64,000 nucleotides of DNA from Shewanella psychrophila (GCF_002005305.1 NZ_CP014782.1:5952001-6016000); one strand, 5' to 3'; shown: positions 8,925 to 17,821, counted from the first letter of the stretch. The notes: a model not told the origin generated them from the letters alone. A program made the numbers and translations.

Positions 8925-9434
8925 TTAGAACGGAAATCTTTGACTCAATTGCGGATAATCAAGTTTAAGCTGCTTTTTCTTGGTGGTAAATTTTTTACCT
9001 TGTGGCGCCGCTTTCCCGGAAGGCACAAAAGGAAGTTCCTCACCGGTTCTGTCTTCGAAGATCTGACCGGCTATCAAATCATATTCGTCGAGAAAGGGGT
9101 AAGGATAGCCATCTTTCTCCGGCCACTGATCTAACAAAGCAATCTCATCGGGATTGGCGATCACTTTTTCGTACCACTCTTGTCCCAGTGAAATAAGAAA
9201 ACATCGATACTCGGCAAAAGCATATTCAGAATCACAGCCCGTTATAATATAAGCCGCTCCCCAGATAGACCAAAAATAGGTTCTGCGCATTTGTTGCCCA
9301 AATATTTTATCAAATTCGAGTAACTCTTGCTCAGACAGTAGCTCTAGTTTGCTCTTAAGGTTATCGGCAAGGTTTATCTGGTCTTGAGCGGGGGTCTCTC
9401 TCGTTACCAGTTGCCAAAATTCTATTTCAGTCAT
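8925..9434 (-). CDS. DUF4240 domain protein
   Basis: 169 codons from the ATG at 9434; the frame can also begin at a GTG at 9449, but the ATG has a GTGAAG-like site at suitable distance and begins MTEIEFWQLV, the normal start of this family. Conserved blocks are F(W)QLV at the N-terminus, EFDKIFGQQMRRTYFW.IWGAAYI, GC.sEYAFAEYRCFLISLGQ, and the terminal NPDEIALL. The protein is probably cytoplasmic. Function is unknown; the family is often found near toxin-immunity type loci, but nothing here supports that role. Confidence 0.75.
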   Translation of the reverse strand: MTEIEFWQLVTRETPAQDQINLADNLKSKLELLSEQELLEFDKIFGQQMRRTYFWSIWGAAYIITGCDSEYAFAEYRCFLISLGQEWYEKVIANPDEIALLDQWPEKDGYPYPFLDEYDLIAGQIFEDRTGEELPFVPSGKAAPQGKKFTTKKKQLKLDYPQLSQRFPF

Positions 9435-9670
9435 GCTAATTATCTTCACTCATATCTACTGCTTTTGGCTATTCTAACCAATATACAGACTTGAGACAGT
9501 ACAAATTCTCAGGCAAGAAAGAAGAGAGCCAGTAAAAGTATAAATTAGAGTGCTAACCAAATCCTATTGGCTCTCCTTAAAGAAAAAGGTTAATGCCTTT
9601 GACAGCACTGATGGACTTTTCTACACTCGCCAGCAACTCCTACTATCCACATAAATATCACTTAGGTTTT

Positions 9671-10087
9671 ATGAGACATCCAATGAAAAAACCACCCTTA
9701 GGCTTATCTATACTCATGTTCCTATATTTCGCCTTGGCCGTAGTCGCCCTGTTTAGGGCCGTCAACACCCAAGCCGTCGATCTTTTTTCCCTAGGGGTTA
9801 TCCCAGTTCTCGCAGGCCTACTCCTGAGAACTAACTGGGCCAGCATTGTCTTTAAAATTTACTTAGGCATACAGACACTCGGGTTATCGGCACTGGGAGG
9901 CACCGCCATCATTGCCTACCAAATCTCGCCTCAAGATGTCAAAGTCATCATAGATGGACATGATATTCCAGTCCCCCTTATAGCAATAGTCGCCATCTTA
10001 CTCTTGTCATTTCAAATCTATCTGGCTCTGGCTAAATCCACTAAGTCCTATCTGCAAACGCAAGATTCCAGCGGGCAGGAATTGTAG
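9671..10087 (+). CDS. Small integral membrane protein, unknown
   Basis: About 138 codons. The open frame begins at 9593, but the first 26 residues look untranslated; MRHPMKKPPLG (9671) or MKKPPLG (9683) gives the positive-inside start expected of a membrane protein. Four hydrophobic stretches follow (about residues 8-26, 37-50, 55-80 and 97-118). I do not recognise a family. It precedes the two-receiver regulator by about 80 bases on the same strand; co-transcription is possible but unproven. Confidence 0.5.
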   Translation: MRHPMKKPPLGLSILMFLYFALAVVALFRAVNTQAVDLFSLGVIPVLAGLLLRTNWASIVFKIYLGIQTLGLSALGGTAIIAYQISPQDVKVIIDGHDIPVPLIAIVAILLLSFQIYLALAKSTKSYLQTQDSSGQEL

Positions 10088-10168
10088 ATTGGTATTGGTT
10101 GCTCACGCCTGATCTTTAATGTAATTTGTTCGCCACATAATGATAACAACATCTCGAGAATCGTGACG

Positions 10169-10966
10169 ATGAGCATGCTACACCCGAGTGAACTTTCAAT
10201 ACTGCTTGTAGAGCCTTCTGATACTCAACGAAAAATCATCAGTAACCGTTTGAATCAGGAAGGCATTAATAACATTCAGACCGCCAAGAGCTTAGATGAA
10301 GCCCTCACCATCATATACAGACATCATCCGGATCTTGTTGCCAGTGCCATGCACTTCGAAGACGGTACGGCATTAGATCTGCTCAAGCAGCTCAAAGACA
10401 ATGACAAATATCAAGATATACAGTTTATGTTGGTCTCCAGCGAATGTCGTCGTGAACATCTGGAGGCTTATCGCCAATCCGGTGTAGTATCGATATTACC
10501 AAAACCCTTCTCTTCGGAGCATTTAGGTAAGGCACTAAACGCCACCATAGATCTACTTAGTAATGATGAACTAGATCTCAACCATTTTGATGTACACAAC
10601 CTTAGGGTACTGCTCGTAGACGACAGCATGATGGCGAGAAATATTATTAAGCGCACTATAAGCAATTTAGGTCTTAGGTTAATCACCGAGGCTAGCGATG
10701 GTGCCGAAGCGATTGAACTCATGAAATCGAGTATGTTTGATCTGGTGATCACTGATTATAATATGCCAAGTGTAGACGGACTTGCCCTCACTCAGTTTAT
10801 TCGTAATGACAGCGAACAATCCCATATCCCTATCTTAATGGTGTCATCAGAAGCGAACGAAACACATCTGAGTAACGTGTCTCAGGCAGGGGTCAATGCT
10901 CTTTGTGACAAACCCTTCGAACCTCAACTGGTTAAGCAACTTCTGTATCAATTACTTGATGAGTAA
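10169..10966 (+). CDS. Response regulator with two receiver domains, the first degenerate
   Basis: About 265 codons; start could be GTG 10163, ATG 10169 or ATG 10175, with no decisive ribosome site. Two CheY-like receiver domains in tandem and no output domain. The second (about residues 145-265) is canonical: LLVDDSMMAR (acidic pair), VITDYNMP (phosphoacceptor Asp), LMVSSEA (Ser/Thr) and CDKPF (Lys). In the first (about 10-130) the acidic pair reads LLVEPS and the phosphoacceptor position reads VASAMHF, so the Asp is missing, while the Lys (LPKPF) remains. It is therefore a pseudo-receiver plus active receiver protein, probably acting by protein contact in two-component or chemotaxis signalling. 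Confidence 0.85.
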   Translation: MSMLHPSELSILLVEPSDTQRKIISNRLNQEGINNIQTAKSLDEALTIIYRHHPDLVASAMHFEDGTALDLLKQLKDNDKYQDIQFMLVSSECRREHLEAYRQSGVVSILPKPFSSEHLGKALNATIDLLSNDELDLNHFDVHNLRVLLVDDSMMARNIIKRTISNLGLRLITEASDGAEAIELMKSSMFDLVITDYNMPSVDGLALTQFIRNDSEQSHIPILMVSSEANETHLSNVSQAGVNALCDKPFEPQLVKQLLYQLLDE

Positions 10967-11226
10967 TACCCTTTCAACTAAAAAAAGCTCAGTGTGGTGA
11001 GGAAAGCATGGACTTAATAACTGGTCCACCACTAGACTAAATGCTCGATGATTCGTCAAACAAGCACTTTTTGATGATTATTTACTCAAAAATTGACCTA
11101 AAACGCCATTTCAGGTCGCTAAAAGCCTTTAAAAATGGCTAATCTTATGGCATGTTACATAGAGCAATTACTAAGTACCTAATGTGGTTAGCTTAATTAA
11201 ATCTACGGAAAGAAGAGACGATTCAA

Positions 11227-11499
11227 ATGAATAAGACTGAACTTGTTGCAAAAATAGCTGAAAATGCGGATCTGACTAAAGCAGAAGCTGCACGCGCACT
11301 AAAATCTTTTGAAGAGACAATCACTGAAACTCTCAAGGGTGGTGACAAAATCTCTATCGTTGGCTTTGGTTCTTTTGAAACTACTAATCGAGCTGCACGT
11401 ACTGGCCGCAATCCACAAACGGGCAAAGAAATCCAGATCCCAGCTGCGACTGTACCGAAATTTAAAGCCGGTAAGACTCTGAAAGATAGCGTTAATTAA
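11227..11499 (+). CDS. hupA: DNA-binding protein HU, alpha type
   Basis: 90 codons, the exact family length. HU bends and compacts DNA and is a nucleoid protein. The N-terminal helices (MNKTELVAKIAENADLTKAE), the VGFGSF turn and the DNA-intercalating arm with GRNPQTGKEI are all present, and the end is KTLKDSVN. It resembles HU-alpha more than HU-beta at the N-terminus. A GAAAGAAGAGACG tract provides the ribosome site. It is a single-gene unit closed by a strong terminator 20 bases after the stop. Confidence 0.96.
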   Translation: MNKTELVAKIAENADLTKAEAARALKSFEETITETLKGGDKISIVGFGSFETTNRAARTGRNPQTGKEIQIPAATVPKFKAGKTLKDSVN

Positions 11500-11519
11500 T
11501 AACGTTTTTCTGTTTAAAG

Positions 11520-11544
11520 AAACCTCCTACCTGGAGGTTTTTTT
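11520..11544 (+). terminator. Rho-independent terminator of hupA
   Basis: AAACCTCC (11520-11527) pairs with GGAGGTTT (11533-11540) around a 5-base loop, followed by TTTT. Confidence 0.92.
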
Positions 11545-11763
11545 ATGCCTAATTTTCGACTATATGCACGATAAAAGTGCACACTTGCTCTAAAATCATC
11601 CAAACCATTTCAAAAAACCACTAAAAATCTAGTTAACCCCTTTAAATTCAGATGGTTAAACAATGGCACAATACTGGCTATGTTTCGGTGGCATCCACTG
11701 CTTAATAAATATATAGCAATTCAACTGCAGGGATGAGCATGCTAACCATCAAAGGGAATGAAC

Positions 11764-12456
11764 ATGAAACAAGCAATAATATCTGGCTCTATTTTAGCTT
11801 CGGCCACCCTGCTCAGCTTCTCGGCAAGTGCAGCCGTTTCAGGGAACATCGGTGCGACCTCAAACTACCTATGGAGAGGTGTGACTCAGACTCAAGATGC
11901 TGTTGCCGTCCAGGGAGGACTAGATTACGTACATGATAGCGGACTCTATCTTGGTACTTGGGCATCAAATGTCGATTTCGGTGACGACACCAGTTACGAA
12001 CTCGATTTTTATGCCGGCTATGCAGGATTAATAGGCGAAGACTTTGGCTATGATGTCGGTTATCTCTATTACGCCTATCCAGACAGCGACTCCAATGTCG
12101 ATTTTGGTGAGCTCAGCGCCGCAATTAGCTGGAAATGGTTCAGCTTAAGCTACTCACATGTCGTCAATACTGGCAGCGATGTGGCCAGTGAGCCATTGGA
12201 CAATACAGATATGGGCTATATAGACGCCGGAGTCAGCTTTCCCCTATCAGAAACCCTATCCATATCGGCACACTATGGCTACTCCAGCGGTGATGTTGTC
12301 ACCGCTTGGTTCGACACCAGCAATTATGCCGATTACTCGGTCTCACTCAATAAAGAGACAGATTTTGGCGATATTTCATTTATGGTGAGCAATACAGATC
12401 TCGAAGGTGATGATCCTAAAATTGCACTTGCATATAGCTACAGCTTCGGTTTGTAA
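11764..12456 (+). CDS. TorF-family putative outer-membrane porin
   Basis: 230 codons from ATG 11764; the in-frame ATG two codons earlier sits on top of the AAAGGGA ribosome site, so the second ATG is used. A signal peptide of about 23 residues ends SASA. The mature protein has alternating aromatic beta-strand patterns (SNYLWRGVTQTQD, GLYLGTWASNVDF, YELDFYAGYAG) and finishes with a terminal aromatic-rich strand ending in SFGL, as for a small beta-barrel. This is the family annotated as TorF/TIGR02001 porins, common in Shewanella. The substrate is unknown. Confidence 0.85.
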   Translation: MKQAIISGSILASATLLSFSASAAVSGNIGATSNYLWRGVTQTQDAVAVQGGLDYVHDSGLYLGTWASNVDFGDDTSYELDFYAGYAGLIGEDFGYDVGYLYYAYPDSDSNVDFGELSAAISWKWFSLSYSHVVNTGSDVASEPLDNTDMGYIDAGVSFPLSETLSISAHYGYSSGDVVTAWFDTSNYADYSVSLNKETDFGDISFMVSNTDLEGDDPKIALAYSYSFGL

Positions 12457-12863
12457 TGTTTACAGATGATCTTTGGCAACACTATTAAGTTAGCGTTTGC
12501 TAAAATTGTGATCTAAGCCCAGTGGAGTTATCGCTGCCATGGCGATAACTCTCATAAACAAACATAATAATCGTATAAAAAACAGCATCCAATCGTAAAA
12601 CAATCTCGAATAGAATCTACATAAATCCTTTTTTTGGCTTCTGTAAATAATGTTAAATCGATCCCACTGTTGCTTTCAATAGCCTGATATCTTTCTTATC
12701 AGCGCTTACTAATATGAAGCTATAAATTTGCCAACTCAACAGAGTTAACACCCTAATCTACAGTGCTTTTTACAAACAAAGTTCCTGACATATTGTCAGT
12801 CTCATTTTCTACTTTATGGCCATATTACCTAGCCATGAGTATTGCATAATTAAGGAGTTCGTT
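12457..12863. other. Gene-free interval with a hairpin
   Basis: GAGTTATCGC (12525-12534) pairs with GCGATAACTC (12542-12551) around 7 bases, about 70 bases after the porin stop; there is no T run, so it is a weak or factor-assisted terminator. A short palindrome CTGACATATTGTCAG is at about 12784-12798, just upstream of the small gene at 12864. Nothing else is recognisable. Confidence 0.55.
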
Positions 12864-13037
12864 ATGGCTCAGATTATTAAACTTGTGCCCAACGATACAG
12901 AGATAGAAGCCTTCACCGCACCAAGAAATCCTAAAGCAGCAGATGACCTGCAGCACAGACGCGAAGTCAAAAAACGTTTAGAAGAGTTACTCGCCAAAGC
13001 GGAACTTAAACGCGCCATGGGCGGCGACTTTTATTAA
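12864..13037 (+). CDS. Small basic protein, PA3496-like
   Basis: 57 codons. The open frame begins at 12816, but a TAAGGAG site placed 7 bases before ATG 12864 fixes the start at MAQIIKLVPND. The second half is a strongly charged helix (HRREVKKRLEELLAKAELKRA) ending GGDFY. This resembles the short PA3496-type putative envelope proteins, which share a KRLEELLE-rich helix, but the match is short and I treat it as tentative. No signal peptide. It stands alone on the plus strand. Confidence 0.6.
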   Translation: MAQIIKLVPNDTEIEAFTAPRNPKAADDLQHRREVKKRLEELLAKAELKRAMGGDFY

Positions 13038-13055
13038 TACAAATTTAATTAAATT

Positions 13056-13135
13056 GATGATCAATTTAGAACTATCTCAGGGCTTTTAATTCAGGCATGT
13101 TGTTGAGGTTTTAAGACAATGCAACACAGAAGTAG
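13056..13135 (+). repeat. Dispersed intergenic repeat, copy B
   Basis: A shorter, diverged copy of 275-380, with the same blocks in the same order (ATTAAAT, TCAATTTAGA, CTCAGG, CTTTTAATTCA, TTTTAAG, TGCAACACAGAAGT). It lies between the PA3496-like gene and the ABC export operon. Confidence 0.55.
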
Positions 13136-13279
13136 AAGTCCTCATTTGAGTATTCCTAACCAATAACGTCACTTATCCCCCTCTTTTTGCAACTTATTTA
13201 ATAAAGCGATTGATCTCTATTTCTGTGCATTCCATTATGGCTAAATAAACAGCTAAGCTCTAGTCAAGGAATAGAACAG

Positions 13280-14221
13280 ATGAAGCAAATCCTGTTAATC
13301 ACTATGCTCGCACTATTAACCGCCTGTCAGGGAGACATGCCCAATCAGGCATTAGGCACCTTAGAGCGGGATCGCGTACTCCTTCGAGCTACGGCCAGTG
13401 AGATTATTACCTCATTGCCCCAGACCGAAGGCAGCTTAGTGCAAAAAGGCGAGCTACTGGTTCAATTCGATACCCGCAAGCAAGAAGCAAGAGTCGCCAT
13501 TGCCAAAGCTGAGGTCAATAAGGCACAGGCCTATCTTTTGCGTTTAACCAACGGCGAACGGCCCGAAGATATCGCCACCGCACAAGCCAATGTGGCTCGT
13601 ACTAAAGCAGCATTACTTGAAGCCGATCAGAACTTGAAACGCACATCCAGCCTCTTGAAACAAAACCTCGCGAGTCAGGCGACCCAGGACAGGGCGAAAG
13701 CCGGCAGAGATCAGGCTCGAGCCGAATTAACAGCCGCACAAGAAAATCTTAGCAAGCTCATTGCTGGAGTACGAGAAGAAGATATTAACCAAGGAAGAGC
13801 GGCGCTGGATGCCGAGGTTGCCAGCTTGTCGCTGGAACAGCAGACATTAAATGATCTAAGCGTGATAGCCACCCGTAGCGGACGACTGGACAGCTTACCC
13901 TTTAATCTCGGTGAGCGTGTGCCACCAAATGCCGTCATAGTCGCGATTCAAGCCGACAATGCTCCCTATGCGCGCGTCTATATACCCGAGCCTTATATGG
14001 CCAAGCTCACCATAGGTCAAAAGCTTAATGTACGGGTAGACGGCTTAGACAAGGCCTTGATAGGTACTTTACGTCGTTTGAGCAAGGAGCCAGCATTTAC
14101 CCCTTACTATGCACTCAACCAAGAAGACAGGGCTCGCCTGGTATACCTTGCCGAAATAGACCTAGGGCCAGAGGCCGATAATTTGCCTACCGGCATCCCC
14201 TCTCAGGTGGATCTGCCATGA
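13280..14221 (+). CDS. HlyD-type membrane fusion lipoprotein of an ABC exporter
   Basis: 313 codons. The N-terminus ends in a lipobox LLTAC (Cys at about residue 16), so it is a lipid-anchored periplasmic adaptor. The first barrel-sandwich part (QTEGSLVQKGELLVQFDT) is followed by two long coiled-coil arms with a repeated pattern (RLTNGERPEDIATAQA and LIAGVREEDINQGRAA) and the second lipoyl half (GRLDSLPFNLGERV), the typical adaptor plan. It heads a tight operon with an ATPase and a permease: its stop overlaps the next start by 4 bases (ATGA). The set resembles YbhG-YbhF-YbhR type efflux pumps; an outer-membrane channel must come from elsewhere. Confidence 0.88.
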   Translation: MKQILLITMLALLTACQGDMPNQALGTLERDRVLLRATASEIITSLPQTEGSLVQKGELLVQFDTRKQEARVAIAKAEVNKAQAYLLRLTNGERPEDIATAQANVARTKAALLEADQNLKRTSSLLKQNLASQATQDRAKAGRDQARAELTAAQENLSKLIAGVREEDINQGRAALDAEVASLSLEQQTLNDLSVIATRSGRLDSLPFNLGERVPPNAVIVAIQADNAPYARVYIPEPYMAKLTIGQKLNVRVDGLDKALIGTLRRLSKEPAFTPYYALNQEDRARLVYLAEIDLGPEADNLPTGIPSQVDLP

Positions 14222-15174
14222 TAAGCGACACTGACGATCAAGAACTCGCCATCAATGCCAGCGAACTAAGCAAGAATTTTGGTGAGCTCGCTGCGGTATC
14301 GGATCTCAACCTTAAGGTTCCTAAAGGCCAAATCTATGGTTTTCTTGGGCCCAATGGTTGTGGTAAATCCACTACCATACGTATGTTAACCGGGCTACTA
14401 ACCCCAACTAGCGGCGAGATTAGCGTACTAGGCATGTCTATCCCTAAGCAGGCAGAAGCACTCAGGCTACGTATAGGTTATATGACACAGAAGTTCTCGC
14501 TTTATGACGATCTCACGGTCAAAGAAAATCTGGAGTTTATTGCGCAGATCTACTGCTTATCCCCCAATGATAGTAAGCGAAAAATAGAAAAACTCATCTC
14601 CACCTACCAACTAACGAAGCTGGCTAAGCAGTTTGCCGGCACCTTAAGTGGCGGTCAGAAACAGCGGCTTTCCCTTGCCTGCGCCTGCCTCAATGATCCG
14701 GAACTGCTGTTTCTGGATGAACCGACTTCGGCCGTAGATCCACAGAGTCGGCGAAATTTTTGGGAGCAACTGTTCGATCTTTCCGAAGCAGGCACCAGCA
14801 TCTTAGTGACCACTCACTATATGGATGAAGCAGAACGTTGCCATGGTCTCGCCATCATGGAAAATGGATTTATTCGCGCCGACGCCAGTCCAAAGTCTTT
14901 GATGGAGAATATGGGGGCTAACGTGCTCGAGCTCACTCACCCTAATCTGAGACGAGTAAAAGATGAGTTACTCAAATTTAGCGAAGTAAGATCGGCGGCC
15001 CAAGTAGGGGCGCGCTTACGAGTCTTAATCGATAACAAGGTAAATCAACCCAATATCTGGTTAAAACAGGCCCTGCCCTCATTAGAACAATCGGAAATAT
15101 ACATAACTCCCCCTAATCTCGAAGATGTCTTCGTGACGGTTACAGAGCAGCCTTCAGCTATGGAGGAGAGCTAA
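14218..15174 (+). CDS. ABC transporter ATP-binding protein (drug efflux type)
   Basis: 318 codons. A complete nucleotide-binding domain: Walker A GPNGCGKST at residues 44-52, Q-loop YMTQKFSLYDDLTV, signature LSGGQKQR, Walker B ELLFLDEPTSAVD, and H-loop TTHYMDEAERC. The C-terminal 80 or so residues form the extra domain usual in ABC-2 exporters (DrrA/CcmA type). Only one ATPase domain is present, unlike the two-domain YbhF. It overlaps the adaptor gene by 4 bases and is separated from the permease by 1 base, so translation is coupled. It energises export through the permase dimer at the inner membrane. Confidence 0.95.
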   Translation: MISDTDDQELAINASELSKNFGELAAVSDLNLKVPKGQIYGFLGPNGCGKSTTIRMLTGLLTPTSGEISVLGMSIPKQAEALRLRIGYMTQKFSLYDDLTVKENLEFIAQIYCLSPNDSKRKIEKLISTYQLTKLAKQFAGTLSGGQKQRLSLACACLNDPELLFLDEPTSAVDPQSRRNFWEQLFDLSEAGTSILVTTHYMDEAERCHGLAIMENGFIRADASPKSLMENMGANVLELTHPNLRRVKDELLKFSEVRSAAQVGARLRVLIDNKVNQPNIWLKQALPSLEQSEIYITPPNLEDVFVTVTEQPSAMEES

Positions 15175-15175
15175 T

Positions 15176-16279
15176 ATGTCCATGATTAACAGCTTACGTA
15201 GGACCATGGCCATAACGACAAAAGAGGTCAGACAGTTAAGAAGAGATCGCATTACTTTTGCCATGGTGGTGATGATCCCTCTAATCCAGCTTCTCCTATT
15301 TGGTTATGCCATCAACACCGATGTCAGAGACGTACCAGTTGCCATAGTAGACCAGAGTGACTCCGCCGCGGGTCGCTGGATAGTCGAGGCAATTAAAGTC
15401 ACCCAGGTCGTATCTGTCGAAGCCTTTTATGAAACCAGCGGAGAAGCTGAAGCGGCGATTACTCGCGGCGAAATCCGCGCCGCCCTTATCCTACCGCCAA
15501 ACTTAACCGAAAAGCTGGCCAATAAGGAAACCTTAGGCCAATGGCTAGTAGATGGCTCGGACACCATGATAGCCGGTGCAATAATGCAACTACGCAATAT
15601 GCCTCTGGATCAAATAACAGGCATAACCAGCAAGCAAGCTTCTACCTTCGAAGTCGCACTGTTTTATAATCCTGAGCAGAGATCGGCAGTCAATATCGTT
15701 CCCGGACTCATCGCGGTCATCTTAACCATGACCATGATCTTGTTTACCTCGGCAGCAATTGTCCGCGAACGTGAGAAAGGTAATTTAGAACTGTTGATCA
15801 CCACGCCTATCAAGCCACTCGAGCTCATGTTAGGTAAAATTTTGCCTTATATATTCGTCGGCCTCATCCAGATGACCATCATTCTCGGTCTAGGGCACCT
15901 CATCTTCGATGTGCCGATTAACGGTGATATCGCTCAGTTGCTGTTAGGCACTTTATTGTTTATCGCCGCGAGCCTGACACTGGGATTAATCATCTCAACC
16001 ATAGCTAAGACTCAACTTCAGGCCATGCAGATGACGATATTTGTTATCTTACCCACCATCTTGCTGTCTGGCTTTATGTTCCCTTTCGAGGCGATGCCTA
16101 AACCTGCTCAGTGGCTCGCAGAAATTCTTCCAGCGACTCACTTTATGCGCATCATTCGTGCAGTTGTGCTCAGAGGTGGGGAGATAAGTGACATGAGGTT
16201 CGATGCCCTCTGGCTAGTAGGCTTCACCATCATAGGTATTATCATAGCGTCGCTAAGATTCAATAAGCGCCTAGATTGA
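15176..16279 (+). CDS. ABC-2 type permease (drug efflux type)
   Basis: 367 codons with a GGAGAG site before the ATG. One membrane segment at about residues 25-47, then a large periplasmic domain (VPVAIVDQSDSAAGRW.., typical of YhiI/YbhR permeases), then five membrane segments between about residues 175 and 362. The intracellular signature REREKGNLELLITTPI after the second segment is the ABC-2 contact with the ATPase. Single permease gene, so it presumably works as a homodimer. Its terminator has been split by the IS4-type element. Confidence 0.93.
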   Translation: MSMINSLRRTMAITTKEVRQLRRDRITFAMVVMIPLIQLLLFGYAINTDVRDVPVAIVDQSDSAAGRWIVEAIKVTQVVSVEAFYETSGEAEAAITRGEIRAALILPPNLTEKLANKETLGQWLVDGSDTMIAGAIMQLRNMPLDQITGITSKQASTFEVALFYNPEQRSAVNIVPGLIAVILTMTMILFTSAAIVREREKGNLELLITTPIKPLELMLGKILPYIFVGLIQMTIILGLGHLIFDVPINGDIAQLLLGTLLFIAASLTLGLIISTIAKTQLQAMQMTIFVILPTILLSGFMFPFEAMPKPAQWLAEILPATHFMRIIRAVVLRGGEISDMRFDALWLVGFTIIGIIIASLRFNKRLD

Positions 16280-16325
16280 TACCTATCGGTATCAATTAGA
16301 CAGAACTCACAGACAATAAAAAAGC

Positions 16326-16336
16326 GCCTCTCGGCG
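16326..16336 (+). repeat. Target-site duplication, left copy
   Basis: GCCTCTCGGCG directly before the IS left end; identical to 17749-17759. Eleven bases is within the range known for IS4. Confidence 0.95.
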
Positions 16337-17748
16337 TAATGCCGATCATTTAGTGATTTATCGATCGGTTGACTGATCTTCTAGATGCTTCAGAATCCGA
16401 GTCCTATCTCTAGGTCTCGGATTTTTTATGCAAGTTTCCCAAGCTTTTGACATGATCAACCAACTCAAGCCCCATCAAGTTGAAACCCTCGCAGATTTAC
16501 TCCCTCTGGAGTTGATAGAGGAAGCGTATTCATTAACTGAAACAGTCACGATTAGAAAACGTGAATTAACACTAGAGTCAATGGCTTGGCTTATTATTGG
16601 AATGGCTATCTATAATGATAAGTCGATGGCTCACATCATTAACATGCTCGATATCGTTGATAGAGAGGGCAAGCCATTTGTTGCTCCGAGCGCATTAACT
16701 CAACGACGAAAAAATCTCGGTGAAGCGGCAATGAAAGCTCTGTTTGAGTGCACTCAAGCTCACTGGAATCGTGAAGCTCTACATCCAAACTGGAATGGAC
16801 TGACGTTACTGGGAGTCGATGGTGTAGTCTGGCGGGCGGAAGATACTCCCGATAATGCAGAAGCCTTTTCTCGACAAAAAGAGACTCAATATCCTCAAGT
16901 TCGTATGGTCTGCCAAATGGAATTGAGTAGCCATCTTATTACCGCCAGTGCTTTCGATGATTACGCCGTTAATGAGATGATTTTGGCCGAAAAGCTTATC
17001 GACTCCACACCGGATCATAGTCTGACATTGTTTGATCGAGGCTTTTATTCTCTAGGGCTACTTTATCAGTGGCAATCCACAGGTAACGAGCGACACTGGC
17101 TAATTCCGTTGAAAAAAAATGTCCAATATGAAGTGCTCCGCAGCTTGGGGCGCAACGATAAAATCGTTCAATTAAAAAGTAATCCACATGCCAGAAAACG
17201 ATGGCCTGAGCTGCCTTATGAGCTGGAAGTTCGGCTGATAAGTCGAAAGATTAATGGCAAGGAATACTCGGTTTTGACATCAATGATAGATCCCATGCGT
17301 TATCCCGTTGCAGACATAGCTGACTTATACGTGCATCGATGGGAAATAGAATTAGGTTATCGAGAGCAAAAACAATACATGCTAGGTAATCGTTTAACGT
17401 TGAGAAGTCGACTGCCAGAGCTTGTAAAACAGGAGTTGTGGGGGATCTTACTCACCTACAATCTAGTGCGTTATCAGATGGTGAAAATGTGTCATCAACT
17501 CAAAGGGGATTATCTCCCTTATCAGTTGAGTTTTAATGGTTCTTTGGCTCATATTTTGAGGCTATTAGTGGGTTTGCCCTACTCGACACCAGGTGCAATT
17601 CCTCGTCAGCTTAAATATTTCTATGAAATGGCTGAAAGCCTGATTTTAGAGCCCCGACGAACTCGGTCTTTTCCTAGAACGGTCAAGCGCAGACCACAGA
17701 AATATGCCAGAAATAAAAAATGCCAGTAAGCTTAACTTACCGGCATTA
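16337..17748 (+). mobile_element. Complete IS4-family insertion sequence
   Basis: 1412 bp. The left end TAATGCCGATCATTTAG and the right end, read inwards, TAATGCCGGTAAGTTAA are imperfect inverted repeats of about 17-18 bp with the same opening as E. coli IS4. An 11-bp direct repeat flanks it (16326-16336 and 17749-17759). One intact transposase gene fills it. The intact ends, intact gene and perfect target duplication indicate a recent, possibly still active insertion. Joining the flanks across one duplication copy restores a perfect terminator hairpin. Confidence 0.96.
16428..17729 (+). CDS. IS4-family DDE transposase
   Basis: 433 codons, intact. Catalytic residues are visible: Asp131 in LLGVDGVVW, Asp203 in LFDRGFYS, and Glu308 in YVHRWEIELGYREQK, which fits the IS4 signature Y-(2)-R-(3)-E-(6)-K exactly. 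The basic C-terminus (RRTRSFPRTVKRRPQKYARN) is typical for DNA contact. The N-terminal third is the helical domain of IS4 transposases. The stop codon lies inside a small hairpin that overlaps the right end of the element. Confidence 0.97.
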   Translation: MQVSQAFDMINQLKPHQVETLADLLPLELIEEAYSLTETVTIRKRELTLESMAWLIIGMAIYNDKSMAHIINMLDIVDREGKPFVAPSALTQRRKNLGEAAMKALFECTQAHWNREALHPNWNGLTLLGVDGVVWRAEDTPDNAEAFSRQKETQYPQVRMVCQMELSSHLITASAFDDYAVNEMILAEKLIDSTPDHSLTLFDRGFYSLGLLYQWQSTGNERHWLIPLKKNVQYEVLRSLGRNDKIVQLKSNPHARKRWPELPYELEVRLISRKINGKEYSVLTSMIDPMRYPVADIADLYVHRWEIELGYREQKQYMLGNRLTLRSRLPELVKQELWGILLTYNLVRYQMVKMCHQLKGDYLPYQLSFNGSLAHILRLLVGLPYSTPGAIPRQLKYFYEMAESLILEPRRTRSFPRTVKRRPQKYARNKKCQ

Positions 17749-17759
17749 GCCTCTCGGCG
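17749..17759 (+). repeat. Target-site duplication, right copy
   Basis: GCCTCTCGGCG directly after the IS right end, identical to the left copy. Confidence 0.95.
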
Positions 17760-17821
17760 CTTTTTTTGTTTTCGATTACTTGTCTCAATCAAAATTTCCC
17801 ATCCGAAAATGGCTTGATAAA

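Larger units (their letters stand above)
16316..17768. terminator. Intergenic terminator interrupted by the IS
   Basis: With the IS and one target copy removed the sequence reads AAAAAGCGCC-TCTC-GGCGCTTTTTTT, a strong bidirectional terminator between the ABC permease (plus) and the AGCS symporter (minus). At present the left half has a shortened stem without its T tract on the plus strand (16316-16336), and the right half keeps GCC-TCTC-GGC plus CTTTTTTT (17749-17768). Confidence 0.9.
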
